Counted from the stretch's first letter, positions 1 through 8,952 are shown. The stretch is 40,230 nt of DNA from Bacillota bacterium (GCA_021797775.1 JAJZZC010000020.1:1-40230), one strand, 5' to 3'. The notes: generated by a model not told the origin, from the letters alone. Translations and numbers: made by a program.

Positions 1-899
1 CGGGCCCGACCGCCGCCCGGGGGTCGGCTGGAGGCCAAGCGCCGCGCCACGGCCGCCAGGACGCGCCCTTCGGCCGTCAGCTGGACGGCCCCCCCCGGCC
101 CGCCGTGGGCCACAAGCCCGCGGCGGCGCAGGGCAGCGGCCGCGGCCGGATCCAGCGGGCGGTCCCCGCAGAGCGCGCATAGCGTCCCCGGGCCGAGGGC
201 CGCGGCCAAATCGGCCGCGCTCGCGGCCGCCGCCGACCCGGCCAGGTCTGGTACGGCGCCGCCCGCTGGGCGGCGCAAACCGGCGCCGTCCCCGGCCGCG
301 GGTGACCCCGCGTCCGTGCCGCAGGCGCAGGGTGGCCGCTGGGGGCTCTGCCACGTGGGTTCCAGCACCTCCAGGCGCAGCAGGGGAAGGCCGCTCTCCA
401 GGATCGCCGCCTCGGCGGCCTCGACCGCTAGGGGGACGAACTCCAGGGGCACCTCGCCAGCGCGAAAGGCGATATGCACGTGCCCGTTGGCGCCGGCCAC
501 GGCCCCGTTCCCCCCGTGTTCCGGCGCGCCCCGTTCCCCGGCGGTGTCGGTGCGCGCCTCGACCCAGCGCAAGATGCGCTGGGTCTCGTCCGGTGGCAGG
601 CCGCGCAGGCGTAAGAACGCGCGGGCCGCGGCGCGCAGGCCGAGACGCAGGCGCTCCGCGCTGCACGTCCCGGGTCCGTGCAGGACGTCGGCGTGGACGA
701 TCTGGCCGGCGGCGTCCAGCCCGTAGAGGTTGCGGCCGGCGTCGGAGCCGAGGTAGACGCCGGCCGCCGGCTCGCCGGGTGCGCCGTGCCCGTGCACCTG
801 GCGGCTGACCACGGTGCAGTCGCCGAGCAGCGCCCAGCGGCAGCCCGCGAGGACCTCGGCGGCGGTGCTCAGCTCTTCCCATGCCAGCACGACCGGCAC
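1..899 (-). CDS. Unrecognised protein, 3' end cut by window edge
   Basis: An uninterrupted minus-strand reading frame runs from a likely GTG at 899 off the left edge, about 299 codons so far. The N-terminal part looks like a folded domain: a hydrophobic strand, then WEEL, then a GDCTVV stretch and a YLGSDAGRNLYGLD stretch. The middle is Ala/Gly-rich. The last visible third has Cys pairs (CAC, CALC) and a helix-turn-rich tail that could be a small winged helix. I do not recognise the family. It lies downstream of the ChlI-like ATPase gene on the same strand, separated by a 380-base gap with a terminator-like repeat and its own TACAAT box at 953-958, so it is probably transcribed separately. 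The start is uncertain: the frame stays open further upstream, but the TACAAT box favours 899 or the GTGs just inside it. Confidence 0.6.
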   Translation of the reverse strand, partial: MPVVLAWEELSTAAEVLAGCRWALLGDCTVVSRQVHGHGAPGEPAAGVYLGSDAGRNLYGLDAAGQIVHADVLHGPGTCSAERLRLGLRAAARAFLRLRGLPPDETQRILRWVEARTDTAGERGAPEHGGNGAVAGANGHVHIAFRAGEVPLEFVPLAVEAAEAAILESGLPLLRLEVLEPTWQSPQRPPCACGTDAGSPAAGDGAGLRRPAGGAVPDLAGSAAAASAADLAAALGPGTLCALCGDRPLDPAAAAALRRRGLVAHGGPGGAVQLTAEGRVLAAVARRLASSRPPGGGRA

Positions 900-952
900 C
901 CCCGCGTGGGCTGCCTGCGTTCCGGGCCGGCGCGCGGCGGTCGGCCCCGCCG

Positions 953-958
953 ATTGTA
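953..958 (-). promoter_or_regulatory. Putative -10 box (TACAAT) for the leftmost gene
   Basis: On the minus strand TACAAT lies about 54 bases upstream of the GTG at 899, a sensible 5' leader length. No convincing -35 box is visible. The same hexamer occurs before the ChlI-like gene, dxr and the helicase/ATPase cluster. Confidence 0.35.
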
Positions 959-1018
959 CAGGGCGCGCCCAGCCCGGGACGAGCAAAGGGAGCGAGCGGG
1001 GGCAGCCGGGTTCATCGT

Positions 1019-1036
1019 GGCAAGACGCCTCTTGCC
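1019..1036. other. Short perfect hairpin in the 900-1279 gap
   Basis: GGCAAGA and TCTTGCC form a 7-bp stem around a 4-base loop (CGCC). There is no T-run on either side. It sits upstream of the leftmost minus-strand gene. Its role is unknown. Confidence 0.4.
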
Positions 1037-1144
1037 TGAGCCGTGACCAACTCTTCACCGCCGCCCCAGTCACCAGTTCATTCCCGTGCTAAGGGCAGTA
1101 TTGGTGGCCGCCGCCCCAGGAATCAGGATATGCCAGTGCTCCTG

Positions 1145-1208
1145 CGAAAAAGGCCGCGGGTGCCACTACCGGTAGTAGGGGCGCCCGCAGCGACCTACTC
1201 GACGGCGG
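1145..1208 (-). repeat. Structured element, copy 1 (terminator-like on minus strand)
   Basis: Core boxes are the palindrome ACTACCGGTAGT at 1165-1176, ten bases later GCAGCGACCTACT at 1187-1199, then GACGGCGG at 1201-1208. The same boxes with the same spacing recur at 36071-36136. Read on the minus strand the element is AGTAGGTCGCTGC, then a hairpin whose outer arms GCGGGCGCC and GGCACCCGC pair, then GGCC and five Ts. That is the form of an intrinsic terminator, placed just past the end of the ChlI-like gene. A further shared box, TTTTC[A/G]TGCCGCGTG, lies at 1229-1243. Confidence 0.6.
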
Positions 1209-1279
1209 TGCGCGAGTCGGTCCCGCCTTTTTCATGCCGCGTGGTGCCGGTGCGCTGGCATGGCGGACTCAGGACAGCA

Positions 1280-2638
1280 CTACGGCAGCAACGGTTCCGA
1301 GGTCCCGCCTTCGGGCGTGCCGCTGGCGCGCTCGGTCCACTCCGGAGCCACCAGCGGGCGCACCGCGCCGATGCGGCGCGCCCGCACGGGGTTGCCGGCC
1401 GCGTCGAGGTCACGGTGGGCGGCCACCGCCAGGCTGTCTCGGGGCGCGTCCGCGGCCGTGCCCTCTCCTGGCGCCGGCGCGGCCCGGGGCCGGGGCGCGC
1501 CGCTCGCGGACGGCCCGGCTCCCGCAGCCGTGACGTCCGGCGAGGGCGTCACGGTTCCGTCCGGGGCCGCCAGGCCGCGACCGATGGCCGCGAGCGCCTC
1601 CGGTCCCGCGCGTCCGCGCAGCGCCAGGTGGGCCGCCCGCCGAACGTCGTCCGCCCGCACCCGCGGGACGCCGTCCAGCAGCGCGAGCATCTCGGCGGCG
1701 CGGCGCCAGGCGAAGAGCGCGCGCAGGCTACCGAGGCGCGCGCGCACGAATGTGTCCGCCAGGTGGCGCAACAGATCCGTGGGCCAGGTGGGAACGACGC
1801 CGTCCCCCGGCGACCCGATCGCCCCCGCGGCCCGGGCGCGGTGACGTTCCGCCGCGGCGCCGGGCCGGGGGCCGTCGGCCCGCTCGCCCGTGAGGATGGC
1901 CAGAACCGTCTCGACGTCGTCCGGCGGCTCTACGGGCACCCGAAGATCGAAGCGGTCGGCCAACTGCGTCCGCGCCTGCTCCAGCGGCCCGGGCTCCTCG
2001 TCGGGGTTGGAGGCGGCCCAGACGGTGACCGCGAGGGGCAGTTGCACGGTCGGCAGCCCGGCCTCCTCGATCTGAAGCCGTCCCGGTTTGGTGCCCATGA
2101 CGTCCAGCAGGCAGTCGGTCAGTTCCGGCGCGACGTCCGCGAGGCGGTTGATCTCGTCGACGAAGAGAATGCCGCGATGGGCGCGGGCGATGCCGCCGGG
2201 AAGCAGGGCCGCCTCGGGCCGAGCCGGGTCGACGAGACGCCGCAGGTCCACGCTGCCGACGGCCGTGGCGAGCTTGGCCGAAGCGCTGAGTTCGATGAAC
2301 GGCACGGGGACGCCCTCCTCGCCGAGCGCACGCAGGGCACGGGCCTCCAGATCGCGGTGCAGCGGGCAGTGCGGCGCAGCGGGGTCGCAGTTGTAGGGAC
2401 AACCGGCGACGCGGCGCAGCGCGGGCAGGGCCCCGGCCACCGCCCGCAGCAGGGTGGTCTTGCCCGTGCCGCGCGGGCCTTCGGCGTGCAGGTGCAGAGG
2501 GACGCCTCGCTGGAGGGAGGCCGCGGAGATGGCGGCCGCCGTCCAGAGCGCGGCATTGCCCGGGTGTTGGAGGAGCCCCGGGGGGCTCGACGTGAACGGC
2601 ACCTGCGTGGGCGCCCGCCCCCCTTCGCGCGGCGGCAC
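1280..2638 (-). CDS. Magnesium-chelatase ChlI/BchI-like AAA+ ATPase
   Basis: This AAA+ ATPase resembles the I subunit of magnesium chelatase. Visible motifs are a Walker A in [12 protein letters not shown], a Cys-containing insert (CPYNCDP, HCPLH) typical of some ChlI-like proteins, Walker B in [10 protein letters not shown], and sensor 1 in [10 protein letters not shown]-terminal helical lid is followed by an Ala/Pro-rich low-complexity tail. No chlorophyll genes are nearby, so a generic MoxR/ChlI-like role in remodelling or metal insertion into an unknown partner is more likely than pigment synthesis. The start is uncertain: the frame is open to 2776, but a TACAAT box at 2717-2722 points to the TTG at 2701 or the GTGs at 2638 and 2602. 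It is divergent from rpsB and may pair with the unknown gene downstream. Confidence 0.75.
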   Translation of the reverse strand: MPPREGGRAPTQVPFTSSPPGLLQHPGNAALWTAAAISAASLQRGVPLHLHAEGPRGTGKTTLLRAVAGALPALRRVAGCPYNCDPAAPHCPLHRDLEARALRALGEEGVPVPFIELSASAKLATAVGSVDLRRLVDPARPEAALLPGGIARAHRGILFVDEINRLADVAPELTDCLLDVMGTKPGRLQIEEAGLPTVQLPLAVTVWAASNPDEEPGPLEQARTQLADRFDLRVPVEPPDDVETVLAILTGERADGPRPGAAAERHRARAAGAIGSPGDGVVPTWPTDLLRHLADTFVRARLGSLRALFAWRRAAEMLALLDGVPRVRADDVRRAAHLALRGRAGPEALAAIGRGLAAPDGTVTPSPDVTAAGAGPSASGAPRPRAAPAPGEGTAADAPRDSLAVAAHRDLDAAGNPVRARRIGAVRPLVAPEWTERASGTPEGGTSEPLLP

Positions 2639-2716
2639 GCCCGTGGGGCCGCTGCCCGGTCGGTGCGGCCTCTTCCCGCTCCCCTCCGGGACCGGCGCCA
2701 AGGGCGGCCACTCGGA

Positions 2717-2722
2717 ATTGTA
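2717..2722 (-). promoter_or_regulatory. Putative -10 box (TACAAT) for the ChlI-like gene
   Basis: The minus-strand TACAAT lies inside the longest open frame, which argues that the true start of the ATPase gene is downstream of it. No clear -35 box is seen. Confidence 0.35.
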
Positions 2723-2777
2723 CACGCCGCGTACGCGCGTGATCGGCCAGCGGGGCGGGCGCCCCGCGGACATCACA

Positions 2778-2786
2778 TGCTATACT
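2778..2786 (+). promoter_or_regulatory. Extended -10 promoter for rpsB operon
   Basis: TGC followed by TATACT is an extended -10 element, the best promoter-like sequence between the divergent ChlI-like gene and rpsB. No good -35 is present, as is common for extended -10 promoters. It would leave a leader of about 135 bases before the rpsB start. Confidence 0.5.
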
Positions 2787-2929
2787 GGTGCCCGGCCGGG
2801 CCGCACGGTAGCCCGGCACTACGCACGTGCGCGGATGCCCGTCGGCGTGCCCCGGCGGCGGCAGCGCGGAGCCGGAGCGGGACGGGACAGAGGATGCGCG
2901 CGGAGGCGACAACGTCAGGAGGGATCAGT

Positions 2930-3697
2930 TTGTCCGTCGTCAGCATGAAGCAGCTCCTGGAGGCCGGCGTTCACTTCGGCCACCATACCCGCCGCTGGAA
3001 CCCAAAGATGAAGCCCTATATTTTCACCCAGCGCAACGGCATCTATATCATTGACCTGCAGAAGACGCTGCGCATGGTGGATGACGCGTACAAGGCGATG
3101 CGTGAGATCGCCGGGTCCGGTGGCAAGGTGCTCTTCGTCGGCACCAAGAAGCAGGCCCAGGACACCATTGCCGAGGAGTCGACGCGGGCGGGCATGCCCT
3201 ACGTCAACCAGCGATGGCTGGGCGGCATGCTGACCAATTTCTCCACGATCCGGCAGCGCATCGCGCGGTTGGAGGAACTGGAGGAGATGGAGCGCAGCGG
3301 CCTTCTGGCCCGCCTGCCGAAGAAGGAAGTCGCGCGGCTGCATGCCGAACGGGAGAAGCTGGATCGCAACGTGGGTGGCATCCGGACCATGAAGCAGTTG
3401 CCGGTGGCGATGTACGTGGTTGATCCCCGCAAGGAGCACATCGCGGTGACCGAGGCGCGCCGGTTGCGGATCCCGATCCTCGGCATCGTCGACACGAACT
3501 GCGACCCGGACGAGATCGACCACATCATCCCAGGGAACGACGACGCCATCCGCGCGGTGAAGCTGATCACCGCGCGCATGGCCGACGCCATCATCGAAGG
3601 CCGGCAAGGGGCGCAGATGGAGGAACAGCCGCCGGCCGTTGCGTCAGGTGGGGAAGCGGCGGAGCCGGTGGCCGAGGCCGTGACGGCGGGGGAGTAG
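2930..3697 (+). CDS. rpsB: 30S ribosomal protein S2
   Basis: Small-subunit ribosomal protein S2, needed for assembly and S1 docking on the 30S head-platform junction. The protein is 255 aa, normal for the family. It opens with [16 protein letters not shown], followed by RWNPKM and the conserved VGTKKQA and [10 protein letters not shown] blocks, and later DPRKEH and DTNCDPD. The C-terminal tail is acidic and Ala/Glu-rich. TTG at 2930 is chosen because AGGAGGG lies six bases upstream (2917-2923) and it gives the usual N-terminus. The frame is open far upstream, but that extension is an artefact of GC-rich sequence. It is the first gene of the rpsB-tsf-pyrH-frr run. Confidence 0.97.
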   Translation: MSVVSMKQLLEAGVHFGHHTRRWNPKMKPYIFTQRNGIYIIDLQKTLRMVDDAYKAMREIAGSGGKVLFVGTKKQAQDTIAEESTRAGMPYVNQRWLGGMLTNFSTIRQRIARLEELEEMERSGLLARLPKKEVARLHAEREKLDRNVGGIRTMKQLPVAMYVVDPRKEHIAVTEARRLRIPILGIVDTNCDPDEIDHIIPGNDDAIRAVKLITARMADAIIEGRQGAQMEEQPPAVASGGEAAEPVAEAVTAGE

Positions 3698-3751
3698 CGC
3701 AGCGGGCGCAGTGGCCGGGGCGGAGGGCTCTGCGGCACGGGGGGCATCGGC

Positions 3752-4384
3752 TTGGCGGAGGTTGGGGCGGAACTGGTCAAGGGTCTGCGCGAGAAGACCG
3801 GGGCGGGCATCATGGATTGCAAGCGGGCGTTGCAGGCCACCGGCGGCGACGCCGGCAAGGCGATCGACTGGCTGCGGGAGAAGGGACTGGCGCGGGCCGC
3901 TCAGAAGGCGGGCCGCGCCGCCAGCGAGGGGGTTGTCACCTCCTATGTGCACGCTGGCGGCCGCGTAGGCGTGTTGCTTGAGCTCAACTGTGAAACCGAT
4001 TTCGTGGCGCGTACGGCGGAGTTCACCGCGCTGGCGCACGACCTCGCGATGCAGGTGGCGGCGTCCGGGCCCCGGTGGGTGCGCGTGGAGGAGGTGCCGG
4101 CCGAGCTCGTGCAGCACGAGCGGGAGGTGCTCGCACGCCAGGCGGCGGCGGAAGGCAAGCCCCCGCGGGTGGTCGAGCAGATGGTGGAAGGCCGCCTACG
4201 CAAGTTCTACGCCGAGAACTGCCTGCTGGCGCAGGCCTACATCAAGGACAGCGACCGGACGGTGGAGAGCGTGGTGAAGGAAGCCATCGCCCGGCTCGGC
4301 GAAAACATCGTGCCCCGCCGCTTCGCGCGCTTCGAACTGGGGGCCGGGGTCCAGTCGGGCGAGGGTGAGGCGGCACAGGGTTGA
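3752..4384 (+). CDS. tsf: Elongation factor Ts
   Basis: Guanine-nucleotide exchange factor that recycles EF-Tu-GDP in the cytoplasm. The N-terminal UBA-like domain ([19 protein letters not shown]) and the TDFVAR signature within CETDFVART are clear. The product is 210 aa, the short EF-Ts form with a reduced C-terminal part, as in many Bacillota and Thermus-type bacteria. TTG at 3752 follows a G-rich stretch and gives the normal N-terminus. Its TGA overlaps the TTG of pyrH by four bases, indicating translational coupling. Confidence 0.95.
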   Translation: MAEVGAELVKGLREKTGAGIMDCKRALQATGGDAGKAIDWLREKGLARAAQKAGRAASEGVVTSYVHAGGRVGVLLELNCETDFVARTAEFTALAHDLAMQVAASGPRWVRVEEVPAELVQHEREVLARQAAAEGKPPRVVEQMVEGRLRKFYAENCLLAQAYIKDSDRTVESVVKEAIARLGENIVPRRFARFELGAGVQSGEGEAAQG

Positions 4385-5151
4385 GCGGACAGCTGCCGGC
4401 GGCGGGGCCCTCCGATGGGGCGGCCCCGCAGGTCCTTGTCCGGTACCGCCGCGTGGTGGTGAAGATGAGCGGTGAGGTGCTCGCCGGGAGCGGGGGCGGC
4501 ATCGACCCCCAAGTCGTGTCGCGGGTGTGCGGTGAACTGGCCGCGGTCAGCCGTCTCGGTGTGCAGACGGCGGTGGTCGTCGGCGGGGGCAACATCTGGC
4601 GCGGCAATGAGGGCGAGGCACGCGGGATGGACCGGGCCACCGCGGACTACATGGGCATGCTGGCGACGGTCATGAACGCGCTGGCCTTGCAGGACGTGCT
4701 GGAGCAGCGCTACGGCGTGACCACCCGCGTGCAGACCGCCATTGACATGCACGCCGTCGCCGAGCCCTATATCCGCCGCCGGGCCATCCGCCACCTGGAA
4801 AAGGGGCGCGTGGTCATTTTCGCGGCGGGGACCGGTAATCCGTTCTTCACCACGGACACGGCCGCGGCGCTGCGCGCGGCTGAGATCGAGGCGGATGTCA
4901 TGTTCAAGGCCACGCGGGAGGAGGGGGTCTACGACGCAGACCCGCGTGCGCATCCCGGGGCGCAGGTGCTGCGCCGTATCAGCTACCTGGAGGTCCTGCA
5001 GCGCGGGTTGCGGGTGATGGACGCGACGGCCGTGTCGCTCTGCATGGAAAATCACATTCCCATCATCGTCTTCGACCTGCGCAAGGAGGGGGCTATCCTG
5101 CAAGCCGTGAGCGGGCGGGAGATCGGCACCCTCGTCGCGGACGCGGACTGA
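4381..5151 (+). CDS. pyrH: UMP kinase
   Basis: Phosphorylates UMP to UDP with ATP in de novo pyrimidine synthesis. It belongs to the amino-acid kinase fold family and is usually a hexamer regulated by GTP and UTP. Diagnostic blocks are [10 protein letters not shown] near the N-terminus, [21 protein letters not shown], the [14 protein letters not shown] loop, and [12 protein letters not shown] near the end. The length, 256 aa, includes a roughly 20-residue N-terminal extension before the kinase core. The start TTG at 4381 overlaps the tsf stop. A start further inside would remove the extension and cannot be excluded. Confidence 0.96.
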   Translation: MSGQLPAAGPSDGAAPQVLVRYRRVVVKMSGEVLAGSGGGIDPQVVSRVCGELAAVSRLGVQTAVVVGGGNIWRGNEGEARGMDRATADYMGMLATVMNALALQDVLEQRYGVTTRVQTAIDMHAVAEPYIRRRAIRHLEKGRVVIFAAGTGNPFFTTDTAAALRAAEIEADVMFKATREEGVYDADPRAHPGAQVLRRISYLEVLQRGLRVMDATAVSLCMENHIPIIVFDLRKEGAILQAVSGREIGTLVADAD

Positions 5152-5196
5152 GTCGGTGGCACCGCGCGGAGGCGCAGAGAGCGGGAGGGCGGCAGG

Positions 5197-5754
5197 GTGA
5201 TCTCCGACATCCTGGAACAGGCGCGTAGCAAGATGGACAAAGCGATCCAGGCCTTGCGCCAAGAGCTGAACGGGGTGCGGGCCGGCCGGGCCAGCGCCGG
5301 GCTGCTGGAGCGCGTACGCGCCGACTACTACGGCAATCCGACCCCGGTGCAGCAATTGGCGACCATCAGCACCCCCGACGCGCGCACCCTCCTCATCCAG
5401 CCCTGGGACAAGAACGCCGTCGGTCCGATCGAGAAGGCGATTCAAAAGTCGGACCTTGGGCTGTCGCCGCAGACTGAGGGTGGCGTGATCCGCCTGAACC
5501 TACCCCAGCTCACGGCATCGCGTCGTGCCGAGTTGATCAAGCACGTACGACGCCTCGGCGAGGAGCAGCGGGTAGCGGTGCGCGGCTTTCGGCGGGAGGC
5601 CCGTGAGCAGATGGAGCGCGCGGAAAAATCGGGCCAGGCGGGCAGCGACGCGGTGCGCCGCGGGTTCGACGACCTGCAGAAGCAGACGGACCGGGCTGTG
5701 GAGCAGATCGCACAACTGGTGGATACCAAGGAGAAGGAGATCAGCGAGGTCTGA
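5197..5754 (+). CDS. frr: Ribosome recycling factor
   Basis: Splits post-termination ribosomes together with EF-G. The 185-aa protein is full length and has the RRF hallmarks VRAGRAS, PVQQLATI, the LLIQPWDKN turn, and IRLNLPQLTASRR, with long C-terminal helices of the three-helix bundle. GTG at 5197 follows a GGGAGGGCGGCAGG purine-rich site. It lies 45 bases after pyrH in the standard bacterial order. Confidence 0.96.
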   Translation: MISDILEQARSKMDKAIQALRQELNGVRAGRASAGLLERVRADYYGNPTPVQQLATISTPDARTLLIQPWDKNAVGPIEKAIQKSDLGLSPQTEGGVIRLNLPQLTASRRAELIKHVRRLGEEQRVAVRGFRREAREQMERAEKSGQAGSDAVRRGFDDLQKQTDRAVEQIAQLVDTKEKEISEV

Positions 5755-5840
5755 GCCGAGGCGGACCGACGGGGGTTGGATGTGGTCGCGGACCACCGCC
5801 AACGCCCTGGCGGGTGCCGGGGGCCGAGGGGGGCGGGGGG

Positions 5841-6089
5841 ATGGCCGGAGGCAACGGCGGCGACGTGGCTTGGCTGCTCTGGCCTGTGGATCGGGCCGTC
5901 GCGGCGCTGGTCTCGACCGGTCGGCCGGTTTCCCATGTGCGGTCGGGCGACCGCCCGGTACAGGGTCCGGGCGCCGAATTGGTGATCGCCTGGCGGGATG
6001 AGGGTCTGTCCGCCCCGGTCACGGTAGTCTCGGCTTGGTTTGCCGGTACCGCCGCGGCCGCGTGGGCGGAAGGCGGCGGTGTGTCGTGA
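5841..6089 (+). CDS. Small hypothetical protein between frr and uppS
   Basis: An 82-aa reading frame starts at ATG 5841 after a G-rich ribosome-binding stretch; a GTG at 5814 is the alternative. Its TGA at 6087-6089 overlaps the GTG start of uppS (GTGA), which supports real translation and coupling. The sequence has a hydrophobic WLLWPVDRAVAALV segment and a second VTVVSAWFAG segment, and no recognisable domain. I recall a small uncharacterised gene in this slot in other Bacillota, but cannot name it. Confidence 0.6.
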   Translation: MAGGNGGDVAWLLWPVDRAVAALVSTGRPVSHVRSGDRPVQGPGAELVIAWRDEGLSAPVTVVSAWFAGTAAAAWAEGGGVS

Positions 6090-6850
6090 ACAGCATGCCG
6101 GAGACCGTGCCGGTCGTGACCAGCCCGGGCGACATCCCGCGACACCTGGCCATCATCATGGACGGTAACCGTCGCTGGGCGGCCCAGCGCGGGGTCGGGC
6201 CGGCGGCTGGGCACCGCGCTGGCGTCGAGAATATGCGCGTGGCTGTGCGCACGTGCTCGGACATCGGCGTGCAGTTCCTCACCCTCTATGCCTTCTCCAC
6301 CGAGAACTGGAAGCGCAGTGCCGACGAGGTGCAGTCCCTGTGGTCGTTGGCCGTGGAGTTCCTACACGCCGAATTGCCTGAACTGGTCACCCGCGGAGTC
6401 CGGGTGCGGGTGATCGGACAGCGCGCGGAACTCCCGCTCTCGGTGCGGCAGGCCGCGCGCGCCGCGGAGGTCGCCACCTCACTCAATCGGGGGCTCCAGT
6501 TGATCCTGGCCATGAACTACGGGTCTCGCCAGGAGATCGTCGACGCCGCCCGGGCGCTCTGCACGGCCGTCGCCACGGGGCGGCTGCGGCCGGAGGACGT
6601 CAACGAGGAGGCGTTCGCGCGTAAGCTCTGGACGGCGGGCGTTCCGGATCCGGACCTGGTGATCCGCACGAGCGGGGAACAGCGCATCAGCAACTTCCTA
6701 CTGTGGCAAATCGCGTACAGCGAGCTCTGGACGACCAGCACCTACTGGCCGGACTTCACGCGTGAGGAACTGCTTCAGGCCGTGGCTGCCTACGGTTCGC
6801 GCCGGCGCCGCTACGGCGGGTCCGATCCCGGCCGCCCCGACCCCTCCTGA
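6086..6850 (+). CDS. uppS: Isoprenyl (undecaprenyl) diphosphate synthase
   Basis: A cis-prenyltransferase that condenses isopentenyl diphosphate onto farnesyl diphosphate to make the C55 carrier lipid for cell-wall synthesis. Signatures are HLAIIMDGNRRWA (catalytic Asp in MDGN), AGHRAG, LTLYAFSTENWKR, and the C-terminal DLVIRTSGEQRISNFLLWQ and YWPDF blocks. The length of 254 aa is standard. GTG at 6086 is chosen because it overlaps the preceding TGA and has GGAAGGCGG upstream; an ATG at 6095 would also serve. Confidence 0.95.
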   Translation: MNSMPETVPVVTSPGDIPRHLAIIMDGNRRWAAQRGVGPAAGHRAGVENMRVAVRTCSDIGVQFLTLYAFSTENWKRSADEVQSLWSLAVEFLHAELPELVTRGVRVRVIGQRAELPLSVRQAARAAEVATSLNRGLQLILAMNYGSRQEIVDAARALCTAVATGRLRPEDVNEEAFARKLWTAGVPDPDLVIRTSGEQRISNFLLWQIAYSELWTTSTYWPDFTREELLQAVAAYGSRRRRYGGSDPGRPDPS

Positions 6851-6858
6851 AAGGGCCG

Positions 6859-7734
6859 GTGCCCGTGGCGGCTTCTCCGGAGTCGCTCCGCCGCCCCTCG
6901 TCCCTAGGCCGGCGCGCCGCCACCGCCGCTTGGGGCCTCCCCGTCGTGGCGGGATGCCTTTGGGTCGGCGGCTGGCCGTTGGCTGTTGCCGCGGGCGTGC
7001 TCGCCGTCGTCTGCCTGCGGGAGTTCTGGCCGCTGGGCCGCGCGCTCGGCGCCGCCGGGCCCTTGCGCTGGGAGCTTGCCGTCAGCACGGGCTTGGTGCT
7101 GGCCGGGGCGGCGTTGGGGCCGCGGGCATTTTCCATCGCGGTGCCCGTGGCCGTCGCCGGCGTCGTGGTGGGAGGCGTGGTCCGCGCCGCGGCCACGTCC
7201 GACGCCGAGCACCTGCGTGCGGCGATGGCGGGCACCGCCTGGGCTACCCTCGCGCTCCTCTACATACCCTCTCTGCTGGGATACCTGCTCCGGCTGCGGG
7301 CCGTAGGGCCCTTCCCGCTACGGCACACGCTGCTCTTCGTCGGGCTCGTCTGGTTGGCCGACGTCGTCGCCTTCCTGGTCGGTGGCGCCGCCGGCCGACG
7401 GCGTCTGGCGCCCGGGATCAGCCCAGCCAAGACCGTGGAGGGAGCGATCGCCGCCCTGGTCGTCACCGGGGCGGTGGGGGCGGTGGCGGCCGGCGCGATG
7501 GCCGGCCTGCCGGCGGTGGCGGGGGCGGTTGTCGGCATGGTGCTGGCCGCCCTGGGCCTTCTGGGCGATCTCTGGGAATCCGTGCTCAAGCGTGCGGCTG
7601 GCGTCAAGGACTCAGGTGCGGCGGTGCCGGGGCACGGGGGTGTGCTCGATCGCTTCGACAGCCTGCTGCTCGCCTCTCCGGGAGGGTACTGGCTGCTCGC
7701 CATGCTCCACCTGGGCCACACCGTGCCGCGCTGA
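6859..7734 (+). CDS. cdsA: Phosphatidate cytidylyltransferase
   Basis: Makes CDP-diacylglycerol from phosphatidic acid and CTP at the membrane, the branch point of phospholipid synthesis. The 291-aa protein has about eight predicted membrane segments and the CDS signature near the C-terminus (SVLKRAAGVKDSG, then PGHGGVLDRFDS), with the metal-binding DSG and D residues present. GTG at 6859 lies eight bases past uppS. The uppS-cdsA-dxr-rseP order is standard. Confidence 0.92.
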   Translation: MPVAASPESLRRPSSLGRRAATAAWGLPVVAGCLWVGGWPLAVAAGVLAVVCLREFWPLGRALGAAGPLRWELAVSTGLVLAGAALGPRAFSIAVPVAVAGVVVGGVVRAAATSDAEHLRAAMAGTAWATLALLYIPSLLGYLLRLRAVGPFPLRHTLLFVGLVWLADVVAFLVGGAAGRRRLAPGISPAKTVEGAIAALVVTGAVGAVAAGAMAGLPAVAGAVVGMVLAALGLLGDLWESVLKRAAGVKDSGAAVPGHGGVLDRFDSLLLASPGGYWLLAMLHLGHTVPR

Positions 7735-7842
7735 CCCCTCCGCCCCCGGCCTGGGTGGGCGCTGGCGCGGCACCCCGCGGGCAGGCCTCGGGGTGCGGCC
7801 TGGCTTGGCCTTCGCTGGGGTGGGGCGGGACGCGTCGCGCCG
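7735..7842 (+). other. cdsA/YtvI-like gap with a hairpin
   Basis: GCACCCCG (7770-7777) and CGGGGTGC (7789-7796) form an 8-bp stem with an 11-base loop, not followed by a T-run. It may be a weak terminator or simply a GC-rich fold. No gene is seen in this gap. Confidence 0.3.
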
Positions 7843-8952
7843 GTGATGAGCGGACGGGCGCAACTCGCCCTCTGGTGCGCGGGCGGGGCCCTCGCCCTCT
7901 GGTGTGCGGGCCGGCTCTGGCCCGCGCTGTGGCCGCTCCTTTGGCCCTTTCTGGCCGGTGGGCTGGCGGCCCTGATCCTGGAGCCTGCCGTGGCCTGGTT
8001 GACGGCGCGGGGCCTGGGTCGCACGCCGGCTACTGTGCTAGCCCTGGCGGCAGGTGTGCTGTGTGGCTCGCTGCCGCTGGCCTGGTTCGGTTGGCTCGCG
8101 TGGAAGGAACTCATCCGGCTGAGGGACCGGCTCCCCGCGCTCTACGCGGCGGCCACGGCCGCGGCCGCCGAGATGGGGCGCCGGGCGGGCGCTGCCTCCA
8201 GCCGGTTGCCCCCGTGGTTCCGCCTGTTTCTAGAGAACGAACTCCGGCACGGGTACGCGGACGGAGCGCCCCTGCTGCAGCGGGTGCTCGCCGCGCTGCA
8301 ACACGGGGCGGCCGTCCTACCCGATGCCCTGTTCGCCTCCTTCGTCGCCTTCGCCGCCGCCTACTTCGCCCTACGGGACCGGGAGGTCTTGGCCGCCTGG
8401 CTGGAGCGACGACTCGCGCCGCAGGCTGCCCTTGCCTTGCGGCACGCGGCACGGGCCGTGCGCGCCTCGGTGTGGGGTATGCTGCGGGCCCAGGTGTTGC
8501 TGGCGGGGGTGACCTTCGGCGTGAGCCTGATCGGGCTCTGGCTGATCGGCGCCCCCTACGCCGTGCTGGCCGCGCTGGTGGCCGCCGTGCTCGACGCCCT
8601 CCCGGTGGTGGGTCCGACGGCGCTCTTTGTCCCTTGGATGCTGGGTTGCGCCCTGGCCGGCCTCGGCGGCGCTGTCGCCGGTCTTGCTGCGGTGATGCTG
8701 GCCGTGGCGGTCGCCCGCTGGGTGCTGACGCCCCACTTGCTGGGTGGGCAGGTAGGCCTACACCCATTCGTGGCGCTGGCCGCTATGTTCGTAGGCGCCC
8801 ACCTGGCCGGGCTGGCCGGCCTGCTGCTGGGGCCGCTCTGCGTGTCGGCCGTACGCGCTATCGCCGACGCCCCACCGCCTTCCGCCGGGCCGCCCCGCGG
8901 TGGAATAGGCATCGCGCCGCCACAGGGGCCTCGGGAAGGCCACGTATGCTGA
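7843..8952 (+). CDS. AI-2E/YtvI-family membrane protein
   Basis: A 369-aa polytopic membrane protein of the AI-2E transporter (PerM/YtvI) family. The pattern fits: two or three N-terminal membrane helices, a charged middle domain (about residues 85-170) with amphipathic helices, then five more helices including ALVAAVLDALPVVGPT and a C-terminal GLLLGPLC helix. The DxLPxxG-type motif (LDALPVVGP) is characteristic. In spore formers the homologue YtvI is made during sporulation, but the sequence alone does not show which subfamily this is. GTG 7843 or ATG 7846 could be the start. The C-terminal 25 residues are Pro/Gly-rich. Confidence 0.75.
   Translation: MMSGRAQLALWCAGGALALWCAGRLWPALWPLLWPFLAGGLAALILEPAVAWLTARGLGRTPATVLALAAGVLCGSLPLAWFGWLAWKELIRLRDRLPALYAAATAAAAEMGRRAGAASSRLPPWFRLFLENELRHGYADGAPLLQRVLAALQHGAAVLPDALFASFVAFAAAYFALRDREVLAAWLERRLAPQAALALRHAARAVRASVWGMLRAQVLLAGVTFGVSLIGLWLIGAPYAVLAALVAAVLDALPVVGPTALFVPWMLGCALAGLGGAVAGLAAVMLAVAVARWVLTPHLLGGQVGLHPFVALAAMFVGAHLAGLAGLLLGPLCVSAVRAIADAPPPSAGPPRGGIGIAPPQGPREGHVC

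Noticed and set aside
1043..2929. Long plus-strand open frame joined to rpsB.
   Set aside because: It is antisense to the ChlI-like gene and Arg/Gly/Pro-rich. S2 has its own ribosome-binding site and normal N-terminus at 2930.
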